Assembly (NCBI GenBank): GCA_009692555.1
Contig: SHYY01000026.1
Span: 1-41,942, forward strand
DNA: 41,942 nucleotides
Source: Myxococcales bacterium
GTDB lineage: Bacteria > Myxococcota_A > Polyangia > Palsa-1104 > SHYY01
Reading direction: 5' to 3'
Part shown: one piece after another, positions 16,247 through 25,176 of the stretch
Position numbering within the stretch: the first letter of the stretch is position 1
Layout: every line of letters begins with the position of its first letter
Translations under genes and position numbers: made by a program
The notes under the pieces: model-generated
Databases searched by the model: none
What the model was told of the DNA's origin: nothing
What the model saw: only the letters and a program-made list of their open reading frames with translations

Positions 16247-17146
16247 TCAACCATCTGTTCCGGCGTCGGGGACGGCCGGCAACTGACAGGTGTGCTGTTC
16301 GCAGATCTCACCTGGGGAGCAGCGCTCGCATTTGATGGGGCCGATCAGCTCGTAGCCGCACGCCGTGACGCTCGTCCCCGGCACACACACGCCCTTCTCG
16401 TCGACGCAGCCCTTCGAACAGATGCACCGCTGCATGAAGCACCCGAACGACGGTGCGCAAAATTCGCAAGGCGAGATCTCCCGGCACTGGGCGCCTTCCG
16501 TCTGCCAGTAGTGCAACCTGGTGGCGTCGCAGTAGCCGCTGCAGCAGCCGTCCGCGCAGTTCGCAGCGTCGCAGATGGAGCGTTCGCCCCGGCACACTCC
16601 GGGGTTTTCGTCCGAATCTTTGGCGTAGCGGCAAACCTCGTGGCACTGGCCGCAGTTGCGCGGGTCGCTCCGAACATCGGTGGTGCAGAAGTCTCCCTTG
16701 GGGCTGCACGTCCTGAAGCCCGGCGGACAGGAGAGGTGGCAGTGGCGAATCTCCGAAATCCTCCCGTCGATCCCCCGAACGCTGCGGGTCACGCAGGTCG
16801 CGTGGAAGCCGCGCGATCGACAGTCCGAGTCGGAGGTGCAGGGAGGCGGCGTGCAGGCACAGCTCTCGTCGGTAGGGTCGCAGACGAAGGTTTCCGCGAT
16901 CCTGCTCAGGCAACGAGTGCCGCGGGGACAATCCTCGTCGACGGCGCACTTGGGCGTGCAGATCGAGAGCTCTCCGGGCCCGGCCGCCCACCAGCTGCAC
17001 CGCTCATCGTCGGAGCAGTCCGAACCGTACCGGCCGGGCTGCGGCGAGCAGCCCGCGGCAGCAATAGCCAGGACGGCGTCGGCCCGAGCCACCACTGCAG
17101 GTCGTCCCAGCCGCATTTCGGCGAGTGCGGCAGGGCGACGGTCCAT
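16247..17146 (-). CDS. Cys-rich secreted lipoprotein, function unknown
   Basis: About 299 residues from ATG 17146, or 289 from ATG 17116; the second gives a better signal ([23 protein letters not shown]) with a lipobox at AAGC. The mature part is packed with roughly 38 cysteines in pairs ([52 protein letters not shown]), typical of myxobacterial Cys-rich surface lipoproteins. It contains an [12 protein letters not shown]-like unit ([12 protein letters not shown]) often seen in such proteins. No catalytic motif is visible. It lies between the LLM fragment and the second HEPN/MNT pair on the same strand, and appears intact. Confidence 0.72.
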   Translation of the reverse strand: MDRRPAALAEMRLGRPAVVARADAVLAIAAAGCSPQPGRYGSDCSDDERCSWWAAGPGELSICTPKCAVDEDCPRGTRCLSRIAETFVCDPTDESCACTPPPCTSDSDCRSRGFHATCVTRSVRGIDGRISEIRHCHLSCPPGFRTCSPKGDFCTTDVRSDPRNCGQCHEVCRYAKDSDENPGVCRGERSICDAANCADGCCSGYCDATRLHYWQTEGAQCREISPCEFCAPSFGCFMQRCICSKGCVDEKGVCVPGTSVTACGYELIGPIKCERCSPGEICEQHTCQLPAVPDAGTDG

Positions 17147-17207
17147 CTTGCGATGCTGTTGGCGGGTAAGGCGGTTGTCAACGCGGCGGAATCCGGCACC
17201 CGAAACA

Positions 17208-17489
17208 TCACGGCGCCCCGAGAATCGCCCGAAGCTGCGCGATCAACGTGGGCACGTCCTCCTGGACCGTACGCCAGAGGATCGCCGGGTCGACGCCAAA
17301 GTAGCCATGAGCGAGGATGTTGCGCAGGCCGATGATGTCGATCCACGGGATCTGCGCGTGCGTAGACCGTGTCTCGGGCCCGACGTGGGTCAGCGCCTCT
17401 CCGACGACGAACAGGCTGCGTTCGGTGGCGAGGTAGACCGCGCGGTCAGCGACGAATGCAGCGAAGTCGCGGCTACCGACGAGCAGCAA
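17208..17489 (-). CDS. HEPN-domain toxin (DUF86), probably damaged at its start
   Basis: The frame encodes a DUF86 HEPN protein with the RNase motif RNILAHGYF (RX4H, Tyr). From the first possible start (TTG 17489) it has only 93 residues. In-frame sequence further upstream (DSQLYLEDALAAAEEALLLVG) is clearly still HEPN-like, but contains no start codon. A GTGA overlapping the upstream MNT stop (17536-17539) would be the natural start, as in the first HEPN pair, but it is one base out of frame. One lost base just after the GTGA would explain this. So the toxin is probably inactivated or N-terminally shortened. It could alternatively be a sequence error. Confidence 0.7.
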   Translation of the reverse strand: MLLVGSRDFAAFVADRAVYLATERSLFVVGEALTHVGPETRSTHAQIPWIDIIGLRNILAHGYFGVDPAILWRTVQEDVPTLIAQLRAILGAP

Positions 17490-17535
17490 CGCCTCCTCCG
17501 CGGCGGCGAGGGCATCCTCCAGGTAGAGCTGCGAA

Positions 17536-17826
17536 TCACGTGACGCCGACCAGCTCCGCCTCGATGCGGGCCCTCTTCCGGGGCGGGATGGCGCCTGGCG
17601 TCGCCAGGTCCACCGGGCAGCCCAGCAGAGCCTCGAGGTACCGCTTCAGCTCGAGGTACGTGTGCAGCGCCGGGGTGCGCTCGAACTCGACGAGGACGTC
17701 CACGTCGCTGTCCGGTCCCGCTTCGTCCCTCGCCACTGATCCGAAGAGCGCCAGCGACCGGACAGAAAAGCGCCGGATCTCGTCCCAGTGGCCGCGCAAA
17801 AGCTGGATCGTCGCGTCCCGTCGCAT
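17536..17826 (-). CDS. MNT-domain nucleotidyltransferase antitoxin
   Basis: A 96-residue nucleotidyltransferase with FGSVARDEAGPDSDVDVLVEF, the GS-X10-DxD motif of MntA-type antitoxins that AMPylate HEPN toxins. ATG 17826 is the natural start; the open frame runs on upstream but passes through unrelated remnants. It is not a close copy of the first MNT protein at 8.1 kb (only the core motif is shared), so the two pairs were acquired separately. The stop overlaps the position where the HEPN gene should begin. The antitoxin itself looks intact, while its toxin appears frameshifted. Confidence 0.82.
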   Translation of the reverse strand: MRRDATIQLLRGHWDEIRRFSVRSLALFGSVARDEAGPDSDVDVLVEFERTPALHTYLELKRYLEALLGCPVDLATPGAIPPRKRARIEAELVGVT

Positions 17827-17862
17827 GAGGCTCTGCGTGAGGTTACCACAGCGGGCTCGTAG

Positions 17863-18016
17863 GACGGACTTGCTGCCGATCTCCGTGCTGCCCAGACCGT
17901 CGGCACCGCGACGCTGCCGCAGCTCGCCATCGCCCAGTTCCTCGACGAGGGCGGCTACGAGCACCACCTCCGCCAGCTGCGCCGCCGGCTGGCCGATCAG
18001 GTGGAGCGAGCTCGCG
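17863..18016 (+). pseudogene. C-terminal fragment of a MocR/PdxR-type (GntR-aminotransferase) regulator
   Basis: A plus-strand frame after a stop at 17860 encodes DLRAAQTVGTATLPQLAIAQ followed by FLDEGGYEHHLRQLRRRLADQ. This is the late aminotransferase-fold segment of MocR-family regulators (lpqlalaeFl..Ggy.rHlRrlR). The N-terminal helix-turn-helix and the rest of the aminotransferase domain are absent, and the sequence runs into the LLM gene end. It is a gene remnant about 50 residues long. Confidence 0.55.
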
Positions 18017-18035
18017 GAGTAGCGCTCCCGGCGGC

Positions 18036-19043
18036 CTACGCCGAGGGTGCGAGACCGCGGATGAACATCTCCACCACCTCCCACGGCATGTTCACCGGCA
18101 GGTTCAGGATCGGGTGATCGATCCCGAACGCGCGGCGGCGCTGCAGCTCTCGGACGCAGTGCGCCGGGTCGCCCTGGATGGTGAGCGCCTCGAGCATCCC
18201 GTCGCTGACGGCCCCCGCCGCCTGGGCGCGCGTGGCCTTGTCGCGGTAGAGATCCTCGACCCGCTTGCACTCGTCGCCGAAGCCGAACCCGCGCAGCAGC
18301 TCGGCGTAGTAGTCGCCCATGCCGCCGATGTAGAAGGCGATGATGTCCTTCGCCATGTGGCTGCCCGTGTCGCCCGCCAGCGGGAGCACGGTGGTGAAGG
18401 GCGCGGTGACCACCTGCGCCGGATCGCGCCCCGCCCGCGCCGCACCGGTGGCGATGAAGGCGCGCCCCTGCTGGAGCTGCTCGTAGGGCCAGAAGGTCGG
18501 GATCCAGCCGTCGGCCAGCTCGCCGATCGACTCGATCGCCTTCTGCTTCAGCGCGGCGACGAAGATCGGGATCTCGCGCCGCACCGGGTTCATCGCCAGC
18601 GGGAAGGAGCGATACTGGACCAGCTCCGCGCCGGCCTCGTGCAGCTTGTCGCCGCGGAGCAGCGCGCGCACCACGCGGATCACGTCGCGCACCTGGGTGA
18701 GCGGCTTCGCGAACGGGCGCCCGTGGAAGCCCTCGATCACCCGCGCGGCGCTGGTGCCGAGGCCGAGGATCAGGCGCCCCTCGCTGATCTCGTCGACGGT
18801 GGCGGCGTTCATCGCGATCAGGCCCGGGGTGCGGCTGAACACGTTGATGATCCCGGTGCCGAGCCGGATTCGCTTGGTCCGCGTCGCCATCTCGGCGAGC
18901 AGGATGAAGGCGTCGTACCCCCACGCCTCGGGGATCCAGAAGGAGTCGTAGCCGAGGTCGTCGGCCAGCTCGGCGGCGCGGAGGTAGAGCTTGCGGTCGT
19001 AGTTCTTCCAGAACGCGAGCAGTCCGATCGGGAGGTGGGTCAC
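18036..19043 (-). CDS. LLM-class (luciferase-like) flavin/F420-dependent oxidoreductase
   Basis: A 335-residue TIM-barrel enzyme of the bacterial luciferase-like superfamily, many of which use F420 or FMN. Landmarks are [25 protein letters not shown]-like sequence at the start ([16 protein letters not shown] region), [31 protein letters not shown] and [25 protein letters not shown] 19043 is chosen because the homologous sequence begins [11 protein letters not shown]; the upstream extension to 19145 is not conserved-looking. It is intact, and its central 403 bp (18274-18676) have a decayed duplicate at 15.8-16.2 kb. The substrate cannot be predicted. Confidence 0.85.
   Translation of the reverse strand: MTHLPIGLLAFWKNYDRKLYLRAAELADDLGYDSFWIPEAWGYDAFILLAEMATRTKRIRLGTGIINVFSRTPGLIAMNAATVDEISEGRLILGLGTSAARVIEGFHGRPFAKPLTQVRDVIRVVRALLRGDKLHEAGAELVQYRSFPLAMNPVRREIPIFVAALKQKAIESIGELADGWIPTFWPYEQLQQGRAFIATGAARAGRDPAQVVTAPFTTVLPLAGDTGSHMAKDIIAFYIGGMGDYYAELLRGFGFGDECKRVEDLYRDKATRAQAAGAVSDGMLEALTIQGDPAHCVRELQRRRAFGIDHPILNLPVNMPWEVVEMFIRGLAPSA
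18274..18676 (-). repeat. Duplicated LLM-oxidoreductase segment, copy 2 (in the intact gene)
   Basis: Source-like copy of the direct repeat at 15794-16195, about 98% identical by eye and 2.48 kb away. It retains the A lost near 16012 in the other copy. Confidence 0.9.
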
Positions 19044-19092
19044 GGCGCGACTATCGCCGGAAAGGGGGTGGTTTGGGAAGAAAATCAACAAC

Positions 19093-21435
19093 CTACCGTT
19101 GCTGCTTGCGCCCCTTCCGGACCGGCTCCCGGCGCTTGCGGTCACTTCGCTCGGGTCGCCCGGGTCGCTCCGGTCGCCCGGGCCGCTCAGGCCGCGCCAC
19201 CCGGGTCGCCGGCTCGCCCGCCGCCGCGAGGTCCTCCGGGAACACGAAGTCGATCTTCCGCCGCGCCACCGAGACGTTCTCGATTCGCACCCGCACCGGA
19301 TCGCCCAGGCCGAAGGCGCGTCCGCTGCGACGGCCGGTGAGCCGGAGGGTGCGCTCGTCGAACCCCCACGAGTCGCCGCGCATGCGCTCGACCTTCACCA
19401 GCCCCTCGACGAACGGCTCGGCGATCTCCACGAACAGGCCGAAGCTGGTCACCCCGACGATCGTCCCGTCGAAGTCCTCGCCGACGCGGTCGCGCATCAG
19501 GAACGCGCGGTACATGTCGACCACCTCGCGCTCCGCCACCATCGCCCGCCGCTCGTGCGCCGAGCACTGGACCGCCATCGCCTGCAGCTCGTTGCGCGGC
19601 GGCGGCGTCAAACGGAGCCGCCCCGCCGGGAGCCCCTCCTGATGGAGCTGGCTCTTCAATAGCCGGTGGACGATCAGATCGGGATAGCGCCGGATTGGCG
19701 ATGTGAAGTGGAGGTAATCGGGCGCCGCGAGCGCGAAGTGGCCGACGTTGACCACGTCGTACACCGCCTGCTTGAGCGAGCGCAGGAGCAGGAACGAGAG
19801 CGACCGCTCCATCGGCTTGCCGCGGATCGACTCCAGGAACGCGCGCAGCTTCTTCGGCGAGCGCGCGTCGTCGACGGAGAAGGCTACCCCGAGCGACTCC
19901 GCCAGCTTGGCGAACTCGGCCAGCCGCTCCTCCTTGGGCGGGGCGTGGACCCGCCACAGCGTGTCGAGCCCGCGGGTGCGGAAGAAGCGCGCCACCGCCT
20001 CGTTCGCCGCGAGCATGCAGTCCTCGATGATCCGGTAGGCCTCCTTCACCTCGGGGGCCGAGCGCGACTTCACCACGTCGCGCACCCGCCTGGGATCGTC
20101 CTCGTCGAGGATCACCTTCGCCTCGGGGATCTCGAAGTCGAGCGAGCCGCGGGCGTGGCGCACCGCGCGCAGGCGATGCGAGAGCTTTTGCAGTCTCTGG
20201 AGGTGCGGGAGGTGATCGCGGTAGCGCGCGCGCGACCCGCGCAGATCGCCCGAGAGCGCCGCGGCGACGCCCGCGTAATCGAGCCGTCCGTGCGAGCGGA
20301 TCACCGCCGCCTGCATCTGCGCGTCGATCACGTTCCCGTCGCTGTCGACGTCAAGCCGCGCCACCATCGCCAGCCGATCGACCTCCGGGTTGAGCGAGCA
20401 GATCCCCGCCGAGAGCTGGTGCGGGAGCATCGAGATCGCGCGATCCGGCAGGTAGACCGAGACCCCGCGGATCACCGCCTCGCGATCGAGCGCAGTCCCG
20501 GGCCGCACGTAGTGCGACACGTCGGCCACCGCCACCCACAGCCTTTCCACCCCCGGGCGCGGGCCGTCCTCGACGCACACCGCGTCGTCGAAGTCGCGCG
20601 CCGTCTCGGGGTCGATGGTGACAAAGTTGCGCTCGCGGAGATCGACCCGGTCCAGCTCGTCCTCGAGGGTGACCGCGCTCGGCGCCCGCGCGGCGGCCTG
20701 GCTGACCTCGTCGGGAAACTCGTCGGGGATCTCGGCGCAGACGATCACCTTCGACACCTCGGTGCGCGGATCGTCGCTGCTCCCGAGCACCTTCAGCACC
20801 CGCGCCACCATCGGCTCCTCGGGGCGCGTCGGATACTGGACGATCTCGGCCACCACCGCCTCGCCCTCGCGCGCGCCGCCGCCCCCGTCGATGATCGAGA
20901 CGTGGTGCAGGATCCGCGGATCATCCGGTTCGAGCAGGAAGGCGCCGGGGATGCCGCGGAAGGTGCCGGTGACCTTGGCCCGACCGCGCGCCAGCACCTC
21001 GACGACGCGCCCCTCGGTGCCCTTGTAGCCTTGCCAGGTGGCGATTGACACGCGGTCGCCGTCGAGCGCCGGGCCGCGGTGCCGAGCGGCGACGAAGACA
21101 TCGTCCTCGCCGTCCTCGCGCTCGACGAAGCCGTAGCCGGCCGGGTGGACGCGGATCCGTCCGGGGTGGGCGCCCGCGGCCGCGGGGGCAGCGTTGCCGG
21201 CCCCACCCGTCGCCGGCGCGGGGGTCGCCTCGGGCTTCCAGCCGACCGGGCGGTAGCGGGAGCCTTCGCTCTTTTCGATGATGCCCTCATCGCTGAGCTC
21301 GGCGAGGATCTTGCGCATGCGGTGGCGGGACTTTTCGTCGGCAGCGATGGCCGCGGCGAGCTCGTGGGCCTTCATGCCCCGAGGGTCGCTCGCGCGCCGC
21401 AGCGCGACGAGCACGACTTCACGATCAATGTTCAA
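19093..21435 (-). CDS. rnr: Ribonuclease R (RNB family 3'-5' exoribonuclease)
   Basis: A 780-residue processive exoribonuclease that degrades structured RNA. An N-terminal winged helix (residues 1-62, [24 protein letters not shown]) is followed by cold-shock domains ([12 protein letters not shown]...DVFV), the RNB catalytic domain with [15 protein letters not shown]-type site (Asp275, Asp281, Asp283, Asp284), and a C-terminal S1 domain ([17 protein letters not shown]). The tail is basic, with Arg-Pro-Glu-Arg repeats. A TTG start at 21435 is chosen because a clear Shine-Dalgarno (AGGAAGG) lies six bases before it and the sequence [13 protein letters not shown] begins the family; no ATG is available. 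The open frame continues upstream but is not homologous. Confidence 0.93.
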   Translation of the reverse strand: MNIDREVVLVALRRASDPRGMKAHELAAAIAADEKSRHRMRKILAELSDEGIIEKSEGSRYRPVGWKPEATPAPATGGAGNAAPAAAGAHPGRIRVHPAGYGFVEREDGEDDVFVAARHRGPALDGDRVSIATWQGYKGTEGRVVEVLARGRAKVTGTFRGIPGAFLLEPDDPRILHHVSIIDGGGGAREGEAVVAEIVQYPTRPEEPMVARVLKVLGSSDDPRTEVSKVIVCAEIPDEFPDEVSQAAARAPSAVTLEDELDRVDLRERNFVTIDPETARDFDDAVCVEDGPRPGVERLWVAVADVSHYVRPGTALDREAVIRGVSVYLPDRAISMLPHQLSAGICSLNPEVDRLAMVARLDVDSDGNVIDAQMQAAVIRSHGRLDYAGVAAALSGDLRGSRARYRDHLPHLQRLQKLSHRLRAVRHARGSLDFEIPEAKVILDEDDPRRVRDVVKSRSAPEVKEAYRIIEDCMLAANEAVARFFRTRGLDTLWRVHAPPKEERLAEFAKLAESLGVAFSVDDARSPKKLRAFLESIRGKPMERSLSFLLLRSLKQAVYDVVNVGHFALAAPDYLHFTSPIRRYPDLIVHRLLKSQLHQEGLPAGRLRLTPPPRNELQAMAVQCSAHERRAMVAEREVVDMYRAFLMRDRVGEDFDGTIVGVTSFGLFVEIAEPFVEGLVKVERMRGDSWGFDERTLRLTGRRSGRAFGLGDPVRVRIENVSVARRKIDFVFPEDLAAAGEPATRVARPERPGRPERPGRPERSDRKRREPVRKGRKQQR

Positions 21436-21825
21436 TGGAAACCTTCCTGAAATGAGGTAGCGATGGAGAGCAAGCGGGGAGTGACGGGCGGGGAATAACG
21501 GCGGCAGTATGGGGACAAGTCGGGCGATTGTCAACTCCGACCTTGCCTGAGGTTGGCCAGGGTGGTCGGTTGGCAGGAGGAATTTGTTGCGGGAGGAAGT
21601 TCGATTGCCCTCGCGGCGGACGGGACGACTACGACTATGACTACGTGACGAGCAAGAGCCAGCAAGAGGGCCCCCTCCGCTGTTAAGCACCCCTCGCCTG
21701 ATCGCGCCACGGGCATCCCGCGCGAGCCCTCGGGGGTCCCTTGATTTGCGCCGGGAGTCTCCCCTATAGTCCCGCCGGCCGAACCGGTACCCTCTCGCAG
21801 CCCGAGCGCATCGCCCGGAGGACTC
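21436..21825. other. 390-bp divergent intergenic region
   Basis: This region separates rnr from the outer-membrane protein gene. I see the rnr leader with its Shine-Dalgarno (21442-21448), a short TACGACTATGACTAC-type repeat at about 21627-21645, and a promoter for the rightward gene. A 98-residue minus-strand frame here has no recognisable features and I do not call it. Confidence 0.5.
21741..21770 (+). promoter_or_regulatory. Sigma-70-like promoter of the outer-membrane protein gene
   Basis: TTGATT (21741-21746), 18-bp spacer, TATAGT (21765-21770). The start would be about 50 bases before the ATG at 21826; CCGGAGG upstream of the ATG is the Shine-Dalgarno. Confidence 0.5.
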
Positions 21826-23688
21826 ATGCATCGTTGGCTCCATAGCTTCTCGACGACCGCGACGGTGGTCGTCCTCCTTGGCGCGCACCCCGCTCTCGCC
21901 CAGATGGGCGGCGGCGGCGCACCGGGCGGCGGCGGGATGCGCCCGATGGGCCCCGGCCAGGGACCGTCGGACCAGAAGACCGACGAGGGGCCCGCCGAGG
22001 CCGCCCCCGAGACCGCGGGCCAGGAGCCGGCGCTGCAGCCGCTCCCGGCGTGGCCCGGCCAGAAGGAGAAGCAGCTCCAGTTCCTCCAGGTGAGCGGCTA
22101 CCTGCGCGGCCGCGCCTACCTGCTCCACAACTTCAACCTCGGCATCCCGCTCGCCGACAAGGGACCGCGCCCGCCGTTCTTCGTCCCCTACTCGGAGTTC
22201 GGCGCCACCGGCGATCCATCGGCGCCCGGCAACGCCGCCGCCTGCGCCTCCCCCGCGCGCGACAACAAGCCCTGCCGCTCCGAGAACCTCACCTCGGCCG
22301 ACATGCGCTTCCGCCTCGAGCCGACGATCAACGTCACCGAGCAGGTGCGGGTGCGGACGCAGATCGATATCTTCGACAACTACGTGATGGGCTCGGCGCC
22401 CGAAGGCTACTACCTGAACGGCCTCTCCCCGTCGCGGGACGTGCCGCTGCAGGCCTTCTCGCGCACCCAGGTGGCGCCCGAGTCGGGGCGGAACGCGATC
22501 GAATCCGCGATCCGGATCAAGCGCGCCTGGGCCGAGGTGCGGACCCCGATCGGCGAGCTCCGCTTCGGCCGCATGCCGTCGCACTGGGGAAGCGGGATGC
22601 TGGTGAATAACGGGGATTGCCTGGATTGCGATTACGGCGTCAACGCCGACCGGGTGATGTTCGCGACCAAGTTCAAGGAGCACTTCCTCGCGCTGCTGTG
22701 GGATTGGGTGGCCACCGGCCCAACCACGCGCCTCTACCAGGGCCAGTCGAACCAGTCGAACGGCGTGGCCTACAACGCCGACACCCTCGACGACGTCTCG
22801 CAGTGGGGCCTCGCGATCGGGCGCCAGGACAAGCCCGAGGAGCTGAAGGAGAAGGTCGAGCGCGGCGAGCTGGTGGTGAACTACGGCGGCTACTTCGTCT
22901 ACCGCCGCCAGGACTGGGACATGAAGACCAACCCCGGCGCCGGGCAGGGCGGCGTGCTCACCGGCACCACCGACTCGCAGCTCTCGCAGAACCTCACCCC
23001 GCGCGGCGCGTGGGCGATCATCCCCGACCTCTGGTTCCGCCTGAACTACCGCAAGTTCCACATCGAGGCGGAGTTCGCGATGATCGGCGGCAAGATCAAC
23101 ACGGTGAACGACCAGCTCTCGTCGGCCACCAAGCCGCTCACCATCCTCCAGTGGGGCGGCACGCTGCGCGCCGACTACAAGTTCCTCCACGACGCGCTGC
23201 ACGTCGGCATCGAGGTCGGCAGCGCGTCGGGCGATCAGGCCGAGGATCCCAACGCGGTGCAGAACTACCGCCTCGCGCAGCGGGTGCGCCCGCCCGGCCA
23301 GACGCGCTTCACCAACTTCAACTTCGACCCCGACTACCACGTCGACCTGATCCTGTTCCGTCGCATCCTCGGGACCGTCACCAACGCCACCTACTTCAAG
23401 CCGCACGCCAGCTACGACATCATCGACAGCCTCTCCGCGCGCCTCGACGTGATCTACGCGATCGCCAACGTCCCCGTCGCCTACCCCGGCAACTCGATCA
23501 ACCTCGGGGTCGAGCTTGACGGCTCGGTCATGTATCACAACGACGCCGAGGGCTTCTACGCTGGCGTCTCCTACGGCGTCCTCTTCCCGCTCGGCGCGCT
23601 CAATATCCCGGGCGAGATCTACCCCGGCTACGGCAAGGAGGCCGAGGCAGCGCAGACCTTCCAGGGCCGCCTGGTGGTGAAGTTCTAG
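21826..23688 (+). CDS. Outer-membrane beta-barrel protein (TIGR04551-like)
   Basis: A 620-residue exported protein. The signal peptide ends at HPALA (about residue 25), followed by a Gly/Met/Pro-rich low-complexity linker. From residue 85 on there are many alternating amphipathic strands (FLQVSGYLRGRAYL, ADMRFRLEPTINVTEQVRVRTQIDIFDNYVMG, RAWAEVRTPIGELRFGRMPSHWGSGM), and the chain ends in VVKF, the terminal Phe typical of barrels assembled by BAM. The composition recalls the TIGR04551 family of deltaproteobacterial outer-membrane proteins, which I recall only from memory. A porin or channel role is inferred. A promoter precedes it and radA follows 43 bases later. Confidence 0.75.
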   Translation: MHRWLHSFSTTATVVVLLGAHPALAQMGGGGAPGGGGMRPMGPGQGPSDQKTDEGPAEAAPETAGQEPALQPLPAWPGQKEKQLQFLQVSGYLRGRAYLLHNFNLGIPLADKGPRPPFFVPYSEFGATGDPSAPGNAAACASPARDNKPCRSENLTSADMRFRLEPTINVTEQVRVRTQIDIFDNYVMGSAPEGYYLNGLSPSRDVPLQAFSRTQVAPESGRNAIESAIRIKRAWAEVRTPIGELRFGRMPSHWGSGMLVNNGDCLDCDYGVNADRVMFATKFKEHFLALLWDWVATGPTTRLYQGQSNQSNGVAYNADTLDDVSQWGLAIGRQDKPEELKEKVERGELVVNYGGYFVYRRQDWDMKTNPGAGQGGVLTGTTDSQLSQNLTPRGAWAIIPDLWFRLNYRKFHIEAEFAMIGGKINTVNDQLSSATKPLTILQWGGTLRADYKFLHDALHVGIEVGSASGDQAEDPNAVQNYRLAQRVRPPGQTRFTNFNFDPDYHVDLILFRRILGTVTNATYFKPHASYDIIDSLSARLDVIYAIANVPVAYPGNSINLGVELDGSVMYHNDAEGFYAGVSYGVLFPLGALNIPGEIYPGYGKEAEAAQTFQGRLVVKF

Positions 23689-23718
23689 CGGGCCCCGCAA
23701 CTTCGCGGCGGCCTCGCC

Positions 23719-23724
23719 GATAAT
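23719..23724 (+). promoter_or_regulatory. -10 box (GATAAT) of radA, near-leaderless
   Basis: GATAAT ends seven bases before the radA ATG (23732) and no Shine-Dalgarno is present. I find no convincing -35 hexamer, so confidence is limited. Confidence 0.45.
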
Positions 23725-23731
23725 CGGGGCC

Positions 23732-25120
23732 ATGGCCAAGCCGCGATCGCAGTTCTCGTGTCAGTCGTGCGGGTACGCCTCCCCGAAATGGCTCGGGCGG
23801 TGCCCCGAGTGCGGTGGCTGGAACACGCTGGTCGAGGAGGCGGTGTCCATTCCGGGACGAAGTACGGCGCTGGCCGGTGCGCTGACGGGCGAGGCGCCAG
23901 TATCGCTCGCGGACGTGCCCACCGACGACGCGCCGCGGGTGAAGACCGGGATCGGCGAACTCGATCGCGTGCTCGGCGGCGGGCTGGTGCCGGGCTCCCT
24001 GGTGCTGCTCGGCGGCGATCCCGGGATCGGGAAGTCCACCCTGCTGCTCCAGGCGCTGCAGGGAATTGCTGCGCCGCAACATGGCAAACCCCGCACGGTG
24101 CTCTACGTCTCGGGCGAGGAGTCGGTGCGCCAGACCGCGCTCCGCGCGCAGCGACTCGGGGCCCGCGCACCGTCGCTGCTGGTGCTGGCCGAGACACGCC
24201 TCGAGCGGATCCTCGACGAGGCGACGCGGCTCGCTCCGGTGGTCCTGGCGGTCGATTCGATCCAGACCGTGCACTCCCCGGGGCTGGAGTCGGTCCCGGG
24301 CAGCCTCGGGCAGGTCCGCGAGGCGGCCGGTCGTCTCTTGAGCTTTGCCAAGGAGCGCGGCGTGGCGACGGTGCTGGTTGGCCACGTCACCAAGGAGGGC
24401 GGCCTCGCCGGGCCGAAGACGCTCGAGCACGTGGTCGACGCGGTGGTGCACTTCGAGGGCGAGCCGGGCCATCCCTGCCGGATCCTGCGCGCCGCCAAGA
24501 ATCGCTTTGGCTCGACCAACGAGGTGGGGGTCTTCGAGATGCACGCCGAGGGGCTGCGCGAGGTGCAAAACCCGTCCGCGCTGTTCCTCGCCGAGCGGCC
24601 GGTCGGCGTGCCAGGCTCGGCGGTGATCGCCTCGGTGGAAGGTTCGCGCCCGCTGCTGGTGGAGGTGCAGGCGCTGGTGGCCGCGGCGGCCGGGATGCCG
24701 CGCCGGGCCGCGCTGGGCGTCGATCCCAACCGCGTCTCGCTGCTGCTGGCGGTGATCGAGCGGCGCGCCGGAATCGGCATGCTCGGCCAGGACGTGTTCG
24801 TCAACGTCGCCGGCGGCATCCGCCTCTCCGAGCCCGCCGCCGATCTCGGGATCGTCGCCGCCGCGGCCTCCAGCGCCACCCGCCGCCCGATCGAGGGACG
24901 AACGATCTGCTTCGGCGAGGTCGGCCTGGCCGGCGAGGTGCGCGCGGTGGCGCAGCCCGAACTTCGCCTGGCCGAGGCGGCCAAGCTCGGCTTCCGTCGC
25001 TGCGTCCTTCCCGAGCTCAACCGCGCTCGCCTGATCGGCACGTTCGACCTCGAGCTGGTCGGCGTGCGCGATGTCGAAGCCGCCCTCGCCGCCCTCCTGG
25101 TCGCGCCAGTCCGGAGGTAG
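23732..25120 (+). CDS. radA: DNA repair protein RadA
   Basis: A 462-residue RecA-like helicase that promotes branch migration in recombinational repair. The N-terminal zinc finger is complete (Cys10, Cys13, Cys24, Cys27; CQSCGYASPKWLGRCPEC). Walker A is GGDPGIGKS with Lys101, and the diagnostic RadA motif KNRFGSTNEVGVFEM lies near residue 265. A Lon-like C-terminal domain follows (GVDPNRVSLLLAVIERRAGIGML...DVFVNVAGG). Length and domain order are normal. A GATAAT box directly upstream suggests near-leaderless expression. The downstream malectin-domain gene is convergent. Confidence 0.95.
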   Translation: MAKPRSQFSCQSCGYASPKWLGRCPECGGWNTLVEEAVSIPGRSTALAGALTGEAPVSLADVPTDDAPRVKTGIGELDRVLGGGLVPGSLVLLGGDPGIGKSTLLLQALQGIAAPQHGKPRTVLYVSGEESVRQTALRAQRLGARAPSLLVLAETRLERILDEATRLAPVVLAVDSIQTVHSPGLESVPGSLGQVREAAGRLLSFAKERGVATVLVGHVTKEGGLAGPKTLEHVVDAVVHFEGEPGHPCRILRAAKNRFGSTNEVGVFEMHAEGLREVQNPSALFLAERPVGVPGSAVIASVEGSRPLLVEVQALVAAAAGMPRRAALGVDPNRVSLLLAVIERRAGIGMLGQDVFVNVAGGIRLSEPAADLGIVAAAASSATRRPIEGRTICFGEVGLAGEVRAVAQPELRLAEAAKLGFRRCVLPELNRARLIGTFDLELVGVRDVEAALAALLVAPVRR

Positions 25121-25176
25121 CGGGCGTTGGCGCCGGACTGATCTCGGACGGGGAGCGAGCGAGGGGAGGGCGGAGG

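Noticed and set aside
21531-21827. 98-codon minus-strand frame in the rnr intergenic region
   Set aside because: No ribosome site, signal or recognisable motif, and it overlaps the promoter of the rightward gene.
19093-23739. 1548-codon open frame extending RNase R across the opposite outer-membrane protein gene
   Set aside because: Extension beyond 21435 is antisense to a well-supported gene and of random composition; TTG 21435 has a strong Shine-Dalgarno.
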